A stretch of 24,236 bases of DNA, taken from the IMG/VR virus record IMGVR_UViG_3300009128_002067, positions 1-24,236 of that record. One strand, written 5' to 3'. Position 1 is the first letter of the stretch. The number at the start of each line of letters is the position of its first letter. The stretch is from a virus. Below, in pieces: positions 13,753 to 19,641 of the stretch. Position numbers and translations under genes: made by a program. Under the pieces are notes generated by a model. It did no database searches and had not been told where the DNA came from. It saw only the letters and a list, made by a program, of their open reading frames with translations.

Positions 13753-14031
13753 TCACAGCCCGCACCGCTTCCGCATCCAGGCTGCGGCGGTCTCCCCCGC
13801 TTCGCGCGCCTGCCGCTTGACCTTGGCCCACTCCGCATCGCTGAACCCCCCGCGGGGCTTGCGCTTGTCGGCCAGGGCGGGGCGCCCGCGACGGCGCTGG
13901 GGCCAGTGGACGAACTCGGCGTAGCAGCCGTTCGCGCGGTGGGCCTCGTGGTCTCCGTCGTGCCCCTTGTCGAGGGCGCAGTAGATCCCGCCGGCCGGGT
14001 GGCGGGCGTTGCAGCGGTGTGCGGTCATCAT
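13753..14031 (-). CDS. Cys/His-motif protein with RHH/MobC-like C-terminal half
   Basis: 92 residues, ATG 14031 (a second ATG follows directly) with GGAGG upstream. The N-terminal half has a C...C-x-L-x2-GH-x2-D-x-H pattern (CNARHPAGGIYCALDKGHDG, then DHEAH), a zinc-binding motif typical of small proteins of high-GC phages. The C-terminal half, RRRGRPALADKRKPR then FSDAEWAKVKRQAREAG and MRKRCGL, matches the 57-residue protein at 4256-4429 residue for residue at most structural positions. So this looks like a metal-binding module joined to a DNA-binding domain of which the window has a second, free-standing copy. A stem-loop repeat lies just upstream. Confidence 0.68.
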   Translation of the reverse strand: MMTAHRCNARHPAGGIYCALDKGHDGDHEAHRANGCYAEFVHWPQRRRGRPALADKRKPRGGFSDAEWAKVKRQAREAGETAAAWMRKRCGL

Positions 14032-14043
14032 GCTTTCCTCCGT

Positions 14044-14079
14044 TGCCCGGCTTCGCCCCCGGGCTGGGCAGTGGGGTGG
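14044..14079 (-). repeat. Intercistronic stem-loop repeat, copy 1
   Basis: A 36-base unit containing GCCCGG (14045-14050), an 8-base loop and CCGGGC (14059-14064), followed by GGGCAGTGGGG. It abuts the stop codon of the minus gene at 14080. A near-identical copy stands in the same relation to the next upstream gene. There is no T-tract, so it may act as an mRNA end/processing or pausing element rather than a standard terminator. Confidence 0.6.
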
Positions 14080-14304
14080 TCAGGCGACGAGCGCGTTGGG
14101 GTCCGCGGACTCGATGAGGCGCAGCAGGTTGTCGAGCATGATCGCGCCCTGCGAGCCCTTGTCGACGTCGCCGCCGTCGAGGCGCTCGCGACACGCGCGG
14201 GCGTAGCTCTGCACGTCGTCGCTCGTGGTCGCCCCGAGGTCGACGTTGTCGACGGTGGCGCGGGCGGTGGTGATGTCGCTGAGGATGAGGTAGGTGCTGG
14301 TCAT
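14080..14304 (-). CDS. Small hypothetical helical protein
   Basis: 74 residues, family not recognised. Begins TSTYLILSDITTARATVDNV and continues with an acidic/polar helix (SYARACRERLDGGD) and a C-terminal helix (GAIMLDNLLRLIESADP). The ATG at 14304 follows GAGGGAGACAGAGACC. It is flanked on both sides by stem-loop elements, so its mRNA may be processed or its level tuned separately from its neighbours. Confidence 0.55.
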   Translation of the reverse strand: MTSTYLILSDITTARATVDNVDLGATTSDDVQSYARACRERLDGGDVDKGSQGAIMLDNLLRLIESADPNALVA

Positions 14305-14347
14305 GGTCTCTGTCTCCCTCGGGGCTCCGTGCCCATCTACTGCCTCA

Positions 14348-14374
14348 GCCCCGCCAGCGTGACCTGAGCGGGGC
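14348..14374 (-). other. Perfect 7-bp stem-loop in the leader of the 14080-14304 gene
   Basis: GCCCCGC (14348-14354), 13-base loop, GCGGGGC (14368-14374). It lies between the repeat copy 2 and the ribosome site of the minus gene starting at 14304, so two hairpins stand in tandem in a 113-base gap. No T-tract follows. Confidence 0.45.
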
Positions 14375-14380
14375 GAGGTG

Positions 14381-14417
14381 TGCCCGGCTTGGCCTCCGGG
14401 CTGGGCAGTGGGGGTGG
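14381..14417 (-). repeat. Intercistronic stem-loop repeat, copy 2
   Basis: A 37-base near-copy of 14044-14079 (two substitutions and one added G). GCCCGG (14382-14387) pairs with CCGGGC (14396-14401). The two substitutions fall in the loop, so the stem is conserved. It abuts the stop of the minus gene at 14418. Confidence 0.6.
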
Positions 14418-14714
14418 CTAGTGGTCGCCAGCGGGGCCGGCGCGGTAGCCGTCAGCCTCGACGCGGCAGACGCCGTTGTCCCAGATGACCGTGGTTTCGG
14501 TGGCGGTGAAGAAGACCACCGCGTCCAGCATCGCGCCCAGCGTCACGCCAAACTCGCGCTCGATGTAGGTCAGCGCGCTCTCACTCGCGCTCCACCGAAT
14601 CGGCGCCTTCCAGTCGCGGCCGATAGTCGCGCACTCGGGGGAAATGAACCGCCACGCGCGCTCCATCGGGTCAGTGGGAAGCGAGGCGGCGAAGGTGGCG
14701 GCGGAAGCGGACAT
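14418..14714 (-). CDS. Small hypothetical protein, first of the second minus island
   Basis: 98 residues from ATG 14714 with an AGGGAG site; an in-frame start further up would cross the promoter and is rejected. The product runs ATFAASLPTDPMERAWRFIS, IRWSASESALTYIEREFG and a beta-like AVVFFTATETTVIWDNGVCR, ending YRAGPAGDH. Family not recognised. The promoter 48 bases upstream is the best match to sigma-70 in this region, so this island is probably expressed on its own schedule against the direction of the structural genes. Confidence 0.6.
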   Translation of the reverse strand: MSASAATFAASLPTDPMERAWRFISPECATIGRDWKAPIRWSASESALTYIEREFGVTLGAMLDAVVFFTATETTVIWDNGVCRVEADGYRAGPAGDH

Positions 14715-14761
14715 GCTTTCTCTCCCTTTCCGGCGACGCTCCGTGCGTCGACCGTGAATAA

Positions 14762-14790
14762 ACAATACCCCGGCTTATCCGACGGTACAA
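14762..14790 (-). promoter_or_regulatory. Promoter of the second minus island
   Basis: On the minus strand TTGTAC (14785-14790), 17 bases, TATTGT (14762-14767), in an AT-rich patch that contrasts with the surrounding GC-rich DNA, 48 bases before the ATG at 14714. Confidence 0.65.
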
Positions 14791-14835
14791 GGGAAAAGTA
14801 GCCGCTCCGGCGCTTTTTCCAGCCGGTCGAGTCCC

Positions 14836-14865
14836 TTGCGCGACTTCACGCCCCCGCCGCACGCT
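14836..14865 (+). promoter_or_regulatory. Leaderless-type promoter of the capsid unit
   Basis: TTGCGC (14836-14841), 18 bases, CACGCT (14860-14865), 6 bases, GTG (14872). The -10 is poor on its own; the case rests on the geometry shared with 5027 and 9061 and the absence of a Shine-Dalgarno site. Confidence 0.45.
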
Positions 14866-14879
14866 GATCGCGTGAAGTC
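14842..14879. promoter_or_regulatory. Inverted-repeat operator candidate centred on the -10
   Basis: GACTTCACG (14842-14850) and CGTGAAGTC (14871-14879) are perfect 9-base half-sites 20 bases apart, centred on the CACGCT hexamer. The right arm overlaps the start codon. Each arm extends to the 10-mer GCGTGAAGTC found at five other places. It could be bound by a repressor or activator, or fold as a hairpin. Confidence 0.5.
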
Positions 14880-16167
14880 ACCCGACGACCACGCGCCTGA
14901 CGCGACTGAGACGCCCGCCGACCTCGCCGAACTGGACGTGTCGAACTACCGGCGCGGCAGCAAGGACGCGGGGCGGTGCGCTGACTGCTCGTACAGTCAG
15001 ATGGTCTGGGAGCGCGGCATCGGCGGCGAGGAGGGCCAGGGCTGTCGGCTCTACGACTTCTCGACGCTGTCCGGCGGCGGGTACAAGCCCTTCTTCGTCT
15101 GCGACGACTTCGAGCGCGGTATGCGCTGGGCGGAGGGCAAGTTCCGCTTCCGCGACATGCCGCTCGTCCAGGTCGGCGACCGCGAAGACGACGGGTCGGT
15201 GTGGAACGAGGTACTTCGCGTCGGCGTCGCGACCTCGCGTGAAGTCGGCGGCACGGCGGCGAGTGGGCAGGAGCGCGTCGACATCACGGAGGAGTGGATC
15301 GACTCCCTCGTCCGCGGCACCGAACAGGTGCTCGAAGAGGGCTGGTTCCCCGGCGGCATCCCGTTCCGCGACGACGCCGGCCACGGCGACAAGAGCAAGC
15401 CGGCGGTGGGCCGCGTCCTCGAGATCAAGAAGGCGTACGCCGAGGACGGTACGCCTCGCGCGCTGATCCGCGTCAACTGGACCGACCCTGACTTCGCGGA
15501 CGCCGTCGACAAGCAGCACGTCAGCGGCTGCAGCGTCGAGATGGACTTCGGGCTGCAGAGCAAGAAGGGGAAGGGTCGGATCGACGACTGGGCGATGACC
15601 GCCGTGGTCCCGACTAACTACCCGTTCATCCCCGGCATGGACGCGCTCGCCGCCTCCGAGGCCGGCGAACAGGAGAAGGACATGAAGACGATCGCCGTCG
15701 CCCTGAACCTGGCCGAGGACAGCGCCGAGTCCGCGCTGCTGGCCGAGATCGAACGACTCCGCGACCAGGCCGACAAGGTCGAGACGCTGGAGGAGAACGC
15801 CCGCGCCCTCGCCGAGGAGCGGGACGGTCTGCAGGCGAAGCTCGACAAGCACGAGGCCGACGAGCGCACCCGGCGCATCGAGCAGGCGTGCGTCGATGGC
15901 CGGATCGACGCGGGCGAGAAGGAGCGGTACGGCCGCGCCCTCGATGCGCTGTCCGCCGAGGACCTCGAGGCCTTCTTCCCGACGGGTCGCAAGAAGACCG
16001 AGCCGAGGACCGTCGAGACCACCGACGACAACGGCGACCCCGAGGCGGCGAAGCTGGCCGCTCTGAACGAGCGGGCGGGGGCGATCGCCAAGGAGCGCGG
16101 CATCGAGATGTCCGCGGCCTTCTCGCAGGCCCGCCGCGAGCTCAACGACACCACCAAGGAGGGCTGA
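14872..16167 (+). CDS. Capsid maturation protease with C-terminal scaffold (Mu gpI-like)
   Basis: 431 residues from GTG 14872. Order: an N-terminal Cys module (C36-x2-C39, C58, C77), a protease core with GWFPGGIPF, H171 in AGHGDKSKP, VGRVLEI, and S218 or S221 in HVSGCSVEMDF, which fits the His/Ser pattern of prohead proteases, and a charged coiled-coil scaffold from about 275 onward (EIERLRDQADKVETLEENAR, LAEERDGLQAKLDKHEADER). The scaffold guides capsid assembly and is cut away by the protease. The GTG is preferred to TTG 14836 because the latter reads as a -35 element. An internal start at 15682 probably makes the scaffold alone. The stop lies 3 bases before the decoration gene. Two GCGTGAAGTC copies flank its promoter and one lies inside. 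Confidence 0.82.
   Translation: MKSPDDHAPDATETPADLAELDVSNYRRGSKDAGRCADCSYSQMVWERGIGGEEGQGCRLYDFSTLSGGGYKPFFVCDDFERGMRWAEGKFRFRDMPLVQVGDREDDGSVWNEVLRVGVATSREVGGTAASGQERVDITEEWIDSLVRGTEQVLEEGWFPGGIPFRDDAGHGDKSKPAVGRVLEIKKAYAEDGTPRALIRVNWTDPDFADAVDKQHVSGCSVEMDFGLQSKKGKGRIDDWAMTAVVPTNYPFIPGMDALAASEAGEQEKDMKTIAVALNLAEDSAESALLAEIERLRDQADKVETLEENARALAEERDGLQAKLDKHEADERTRRIEQACVDGRIDAGEKERYGRALDALSAEDLEAFFPTGRKKTEPRTVETTDDNGDPEAAKLAALNERAGAIAKERGIEMSAAFSQARRELNDTTKEG
15237..15246 (+). repeat. GCGTGAAGTC site 5
   Basis: Exact copy inside the protease gene, about 360 bases downstream of the paired copies at its promoter; reads Arg-Glu-Val. Confidence 0.5.
15682..16167 (+). CDS. Nested scaffold protein from an internal start
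   Basis: In frame with the protease gene, ATG 15682 stands six bases after a strong AGGAG (15671-15675) inside a purine run, better than the site of the parent gene. The 161-residue product begins KTIAVALNLAEDSAESALLA and contains only the coiled-coil scaffold. This mirrors the nested scaffold genes of Mu (gpZ in gpI) and lambda (Nu3 in C), where extra scaffold is needed relative to protease. No experimental proof is possible from sequence. Confidence 0.65.
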   Translation: MKTIAVALNLAEDSAESALLAEIERLRDQADKVETLEENARALAEERDGLQAKLDKHEADERTRRIEQACVDGRIDAGEKERYGRALDALSAEDLEAFFPTGRKKTEPRTVETTDDNGDPEAAKLAALNERAGAIAKERGIEMSAAFSQARRELNDTTKEG

Positions 16168-16170
16168 TCG

Positions 16171-16548
16171 ATGGCCTACCAGACCCCTTCCGATCCCTAC
16201 GTCAAGAGCTTCCGCTGCGACGCGAACATGACGGGCAAGGAGTACTTCCTCGTCAAGCGCAACGGCGGCAACGACATGGACATCTGTGGCGCGGGTGAAC
16301 TCCCCTTCGGCGCGCTCACCGAGGACGTCCAGGACTGCTCGTCCACCGCGAAGAACCTGCCGGTGCAGATCGGTCGGCTCGTCGCGGTCGTCTGCGGCGG
16401 CGGCATCACCGCAGGCACGCTCGCCATGTCCGACGCGTCCGGCGAGGCCGTGACCTGGACGACCGGCAACTACTGGATCGGGCAGGCGGTGGACACCTAC
16501 GTCGATGGCGAGGTCGGCGTCTTCATCTGGGGCCCTGGCACCGACTAG
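16171..16548 (+). CDS. Capsid decoration (cement) protein, DUF2190-like
   Basis: 125 residues, beta-rich. It opens AYQTPSDPYVKSFRCDANMT and has the repeated Gly-rich strands expected of DUF2190-type head decoration proteins, with GEAVTWTTGNYWIGQAVDT near 90-108 and GEVGVFIWGPG at the end. Such proteins bind the outside of the capsid and stabilise it after expansion. The position between protease/scaffold and major capsid is the standard one. The stop is followed by 25 bases and the capsid start. Two Cys (C16, C39) and a VVCGG segment are unusual but not diagnostic. Confidence 0.72.
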   Translation: MAYQTPSDPYVKSFRCDANMTGKEYFLVKRNGGNDMDICGAGELPFGALTEDVQDCSSTAKNLPVQIGRLVAVVCGGGITAGTLAMSDASGEAVTWTTGNYWIGQAVDTYVDGEVGVFIWGPGTD

Positions 16549-16573
16549 GCCGCGAGCCTGAGGAGTTGAGAGC

Positions 16574-17527
16574 ATGACGAACCGTCCGACACACGACGCG
16601 ATCCTCACTCAGTACGCGCGGCTGCTGGGGCCGTCGCTCGGCATGTTCATCGCCGAGGACGTGTTCCCGGCCGTGGACGTGCCGAGTCAGCGCGGCAACT
16701 ACTTCGACGTCCAGGGCGGCTTCGCCGCCGCGTCGCCGGGCAACCGGGTGATCCGCGCGGACGGCCAGGAGCGGCCGGACACGATCAACATCAAGATCAG
16801 CGAGCAGACCGGCTGGTACGTCGAGCAGAACGGCGTCGGCGCCATCCTCGACGGCCAGACGGCGGACTACTACCGCAAGCTCGGCCTCAACGCCGAGGAG
16901 GCGGTGGTCGGCGTGCTGGCGCGGTACAACCGCATCCTGCGGGAGCGGACCGCGGAGGCGATCGCCTTCTCCACCACGGTCTTCACCGGCCACACCTCGA
17001 CGCTGTCCGGCTCCGACCAGTGGAGCGACTCGGCGAGCAACCCGGTGTCCGACGCGCAGGACGCCAAGGAGCACATCCGGCAGAACTGCGGCGAGGAGCC
17101 GACCGCTGCCGTGATGGGCGCCGCGGTGCACAAGAAGCTGCGCCAGCACCCGATGGTGGTCGAGTACGCCAGCCGGACCCGGCAGAGCGTGGGCCTCATC
17201 AACGACGCGATGGTGGCCGAGGCGCTGGACGTCGAGCGCATCTACGTCGGGAAGGCGGTCGCCAACTCGGCGGTCCCGAACCTGACCGCGAGCAACGCCG
17301 ACATCTGGGGCAAGCATTGCCTCTTCGCCGTGCTCCGCCAGAGCCCCTCGCCGATGTCGCCGCAGAGCTGCCTGCAGCGCTGGCGACTCGAGGGCTCCTC
17401 GGACGGCAGCATCAACCGCTACCCGCTGCCCGGCAACTACGTCGAGCAGATCGACCAGCTGTGGACCGACCAGTTCGCGGCGCCGACCACCGCCTGCGGC
17501 TACCTCTACGAGAACGCCGTCGCCTAG
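16574..17527 (+). CDS. Major capsid protein (HK97-fold, E-like)
   Basis: 317 residues, typical size without an N-terminal delta domain. It begins with a helix and FIAEDVFPAVDVPSQRGNYF, then polar loops (RVIRADGQERPDTINIKISE) and GWYVEQNGVGAIL, followed by the long spine-like helix around NAEEAVVGVLARYNRILRER. Later parts include AAVMGAAVHKKLRQHPMVVE and VGLINDAMVAEALDVERIYV, which match the P-domain region of these capsid proteins. It builds the icosahedral shell. AGGAG (16561-16565) lies eight bases before the ATG. The separate scaffold upstream explains the missing delta domain. Confidence 0.85.
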   Translation: MTNRPTHDAILTQYARLLGPSLGMFIAEDVFPAVDVPSQRGNYFDVQGGFAAASPGNRVIRADGQERPDTINIKISEQTGWYVEQNGVGAILDGQTADYYRKLGLNAEEAVVGVLARYNRILRERTAEAIAFSTTVFTGHTSTLSGSDQWSDSASNPVSDAQDAKEHIRQNCGEEPTAAVMGAAVHKKLRQHPMVVEYASRTRQSVGLINDAMVAEALDVERIYVGKAVANSAVPNLTASNADIWGKHCLFAVLRQSPSPMSPQSCLQRWRLEGSSDGSINRYPLPGNYVEQIDQLWTDQFAAPTTACGYLYENAVA

Positions 17528-17542
17528 TGAGAGGAGGGGCTC

Positions 17543-17764
17543 ATGGCCCAGTCCACCGGGAAGCTGCTCGAACTCCTCTTCGTGCGGAAGTTCATCCGCC
17601 TGGGCGACGTGGCGATCTCCACCGGCACGGGGGCGCCTTCGGGCGCCACCCACGCCCGGGAGCAGACCGTCGCGCTGTACCTGCGGGACGACGGCACCGC
17701 GTCCACCACGCTGTACGCGACCGATGACACCGGAACCACCTGGCGGCGGGTGACCTTCTCCTGA
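17543..17764 (+). CDS. Small structural protein, fibre-like
   Basis: 73 residues. The middle and end (ALYLRDDGTASTTLYATDDT, then TWRRVTFS) resemble short repeats seen in phage fibre and head-fibre proteins, where a Leu-Tyr pair alternates with Gly/Thr turns and a Trp. A basic start (TGKLLELLFVRKFIRLG) precedes it. GAGGAGGGG lies just upstream of the ATG. Its place after the capsid gene fits a head-surface or head-completion protein. Not assigned to a family. Confidence 0.6.
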   Translation: MAQSTGKLLELLFVRKFIRLGDVAISTGTGAPSGATHAREQTVALYLRDDGTASTTLYATDDTGTTWRRVTFS

Positions 17765-17787
17765 TCCGCCAACACCTAGGAGCGCCC

Positions 17788-18189
17788 ATGCCCGCCCTCT
17801 ACTTCGTCCGCGACGGACGCGAACTCCGGCACGACGGCTACCGCTACCCGGCAGGAGCCGAGGTGCCCGCTTCGCGCCTCAACTCCGACGCTCTCCGGCG
17901 CCTCTCCAGCCCTGACGGCTGCCTCCGCAAGGCGGAGGTGTCGGCTTCGGCCCCTCCGGTCGAGACGCCGAAGCCGGAGGCCGTCAAGCCGATCTTCGTG
18001 CATCCCGACTGGGACCCGACCGATCCGACCACGGTCTCCGGCGTTCCGGTGCGGGTGATCCCGGCGCTGCTCGCCAGCCTCGATGAGGGTGCGGTCGAAG
18101 CCGTGAAGAAGGCCGAGGAGGGCGCCGCGCAGCCGCGGAAGACCGTCCTGCGCCACTGCAACAAGCGCCTCGCCGAGTTTGGAGGCTGA
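17788..18189 (+). CDS. Hypothetical head-tail region protein
   Basis: 133 residues. Residues 1-60 look like a small beta domain (LYFVRDGRELRHDGYRYPAG) with a Ser/Leu-rich second part; a Pro/Val linker (SASAPPVETPKPEAVKP) leads to a helical end (VRVIPALLASLDEGAVEAVK, KAEE) and a basic tip. The ATG follows AGGAGCGCCC, the standard ribosome site of this genome. A head-tail connector or capsid-accessory role is inferred only from position between capsid and connectors. Confidence 0.6.
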   Translation: MPALYFVRDGRELRHDGYRYPAGAEVPASRLNSDALRRLSSPDGCLRKAEVSASAPPVETPKPEAVKPIFVHPDWDPTDPTTVSGVPVRVIPALLASLDEGAVEAVKKAEEGAAQPRKTVLRHCNKRLAEFGG

Positions 18190-18191
18190 GC

Positions 18192-18392
18192 ATGCTCGTC
18201 GTCGTACGCACGAACCTTGAGGGCGACTTCACAGCGGGTGGAGTGCGCGTGTACGAGGTGGAGGCGGGCGACGTGATCGAGGTGGACGACGCCAACGCCA
18301 GACGGCTGCTCCGACGCCGTCAGGTGTCCATGGTGTCAGCCGTCATCGACGTGCCCGAGCCGGAGGAAGCGCCCCCCGAAGCGCCGGGGTAG
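18192..18392 (+). CDS. Small hypothetical protein in connector region
   Basis: 66 residues, start ATG 18192 two bases after the previous stop, with GGAGG in the end of that gene. Beta-rich (LVVVRTNLEGDFTAGGVRVY, VEAGDVIEVDDANARRLLRR) then a Pro/Glu-rich acidic tail (PEPEEAPPEAPG). The N-terminal half looks like a small barrel or coiled sheet with a helix. It may be a minor head or connector component; no family match recognised. Confidence 0.55.
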   Translation: MLVVVRTNLEGDFTAGGVRVYEVEAGDVIEVDDANARRLLRRRQVSMVSAVIDVPEPEEAPPEAPG

Positions 18393-18395
18393 GCG

Positions 18396-18890
18396 ATGTC
18401 CTTCAACTCCACGATCGCGCTCGCCCTCCGGTACGCACCGCAGATCGGCACGCCCGACGCGGCGACTACGCCGACCCTCGCGCTCTGCACGGAGATGTGG
18501 GCGGACGCGACCACTCGCACCGAGGCAGCCTTCCGCAAGGCGTTGCTCGCCGACTCGGGTCAGACCGGGATGGCGCTCCAGCGCGCGAAGGAGATCGAGG
18601 CGCTCTACTGCTCGGGCTCGTGCCTGCTGTCGAAGGGTTCGATCGGGAAGGACGCCCGGGCGACCTCCGACATGCTGCTCAGGCGGGCCGACGATCTCTC
18701 AGCCGATCTCAAGGTCAACCGCCGGATGTGGCTGACCCAGGGCGCCTCGGCCGAGTCGTGGGGGACCAACCCCTTCGTCAAGAACCAGCAGGTCGACGAC
18801 GGCGACCCGGACTTCGACCACACCGCAGGCACGGGCGATGTCCCCTACGCGGACAACGACCTGTGGCCGTACAGCACGGACGACCTGTGA
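18396..18890 (+). CDS. Head-tail connector-like protein
   Basis: 164 residues, largely helical: NSTIALALRYAPQIGTPDAA, LALCTEMWADATTRTEAAFR, QRAKEIEALYCSGSCLLSKG and SDMLLRRADDLSADLKVNRR. The length, helicity and place two genes before the tail-assembly gene match adaptor (Ad1/gp6-type) connectors, which form the ring that joins portal to tail. The acidic end (DDGDPDFDHTAGTGDVPYAD) is probably flexible. The stop overlaps the GTG of the next small frame (GTGA). Function inferred from position and helical content. Confidence 0.55.
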   Translation: MSFNSTIALALRYAPQIGTPDAATTPTLALCTEMWADATTRTEAAFRKALLADSGQTGMALQRAKEIEALYCSGSCLLSKGSIGKDARATSDMLLRRADDLSADLKVNRRMWLTQGASAESWGTNPFVKNQQVDDGDPDFDHTAGTGDVPYADNDLWPYSTDDL

Positions 18891-19000
18891 TCCTCCGTCC
18901 CGCCAACAGAACCCCCTCCGCCCGCCGGTGTCTGCCGGCGCGGCTTGGGCGCTCCTCCGGCGCTCGGCGGGCGGCCGGGGCCTATGGGGACTGGTCGTGA
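18887..19000 (+). CDS. Small 37-residue coupled open frame
   Basis: GTG at 18887 overlaps the connector stop, and the TGA at 18998-19000 overlaps the GTG of the next gene. The product is basic and Pro/Arg-rich (ILRPANRTPSARRCLPARLG then SSGARRAAGAYGDWS). Double GTGA coupling at exactly the frame of both neighbours argues that it is translated, perhaps as a tiny connector protein or a translational bridge. Its composition could also arise by chance in GC-rich DNA. Confidence 0.4.
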   Translation: MILRPANRTPSARRCLPARLGRSSGARRAAGAYGDWS

Positions 19001-19641
19001 TCGCGCTGAGCATCAGGACGAACCCGGACGCGGGCACGTTGGCGCTCGGCTTCGTGCAGTGGTCGACGTCGATGAGCGACTTCCGGCCGGCGTTCGCGGA
19101 CGTCCGGTACATCTTCAACCGTCACCAGCGGCGGCACTGGGAGACGGAAGGCGCCTCGACCGGTCAGCAGTGGCCGGACAACTGGGCGCCCGAGGTCCCC
19201 TGGTTGGGCAGCGTGCCCTATCCGGAATGGAAGCGCCGCCTGCTCGGCTTCGTCGAGACACTGATTGTTTCCGGCAGGCTGCGTTCGGCCGCCACCGGTG
19301 GCGCGGGCTCACTGCAGCGAGAGACCGCCACTTCGATGGAGATGGGTGTTGACGAGCGTGCAGTCCCGTACGCCACAGCGCACCATCTCGGCGAGCGCGT
19401 GATGTCCGCCCTGTTCGGGCGTGAAGTCCAGTTGAAGCGGCGTGCAGTGATCAGGTTCGACGGGCGCCCCCTGCGCGGCAAGGGCGACGCCTTCGACGAC
19501 CGCGGCGCTACGTCGTTCGGCTACGCCACCCGTCAGGTGATTCAGGCCCACATCATCCGCCGGCAGCGTGAGGCCTTTGGGCACGACACGGCCCCCGCCG
19601 ACGCCACGATCGCCCGGCTGCGCTCCACGGAGACGCGCTGA
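18997..19641 (+). CDS. Phage virion morphogenesis / tail-completion protein (Mu gpG-like)
   Basis: 214 residues from GTG 18997, chosen because GGGGA lies six bases upstream and the preceding stop overlaps it. The sequence follows the virion-morphogenesis family: SDFRPAFADVRYIFNRHQRR, a GQQWPDNW turn, PYPEWKRRLLGFVETLIVSG, and the later AVPYATAHHLGERVMSALFG region. In Mu and related phages this protein completes the tail or head-tail joining. The C-terminal basic stretch (TRQVIQAHIIRRQREAFG) is typical of an extended tail. One copy of GCGTGAAGTC and one arm of a 21-base exact repeat lie inside the gene. Confidence 0.68.
   Translation: MIALSIRTNPDAGTLALGFVQWSTSMSDFRPAFADVRYIFNRHQRRHWETEGASTGQQWPDNWAPEVPWLGSVPYPEWKRRLLGFVETLIVSGRLRSAATGGAGSLQRETATSMEMGVDERAVPYATAHHLGERVMSALFGREVQLKRRAVIRFDGRPLRGKGDAFDDRGATSFGYATRQVIQAHIIRRQREAFGHDTAPADATIARLRSTETR
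19275..19295 (+). repeat. 21-base exact direct repeat, copy 2
   Basis: Identical over 21 bases to 3012-3032 and in the same orientation; the flanking bases differ at once on both sides. It lies in coding DNA here (gpG-like gene) and on the non-coding strand of the 405-residue gene there. Confidence 0.55.
19419..19428 (+). repeat. GCGTGAAGTC site 6
   Basis: Exact copy in the gpG-like gene, reading Arg-Glu-Val. Confidence 0.5.

Noticed and set aside
14878-16608. Minus-strand open frame of 576 codons opposite protease and decoration genes
   Set aside because: Antisense shadow of a GC-rich coding strand; no domain seen.
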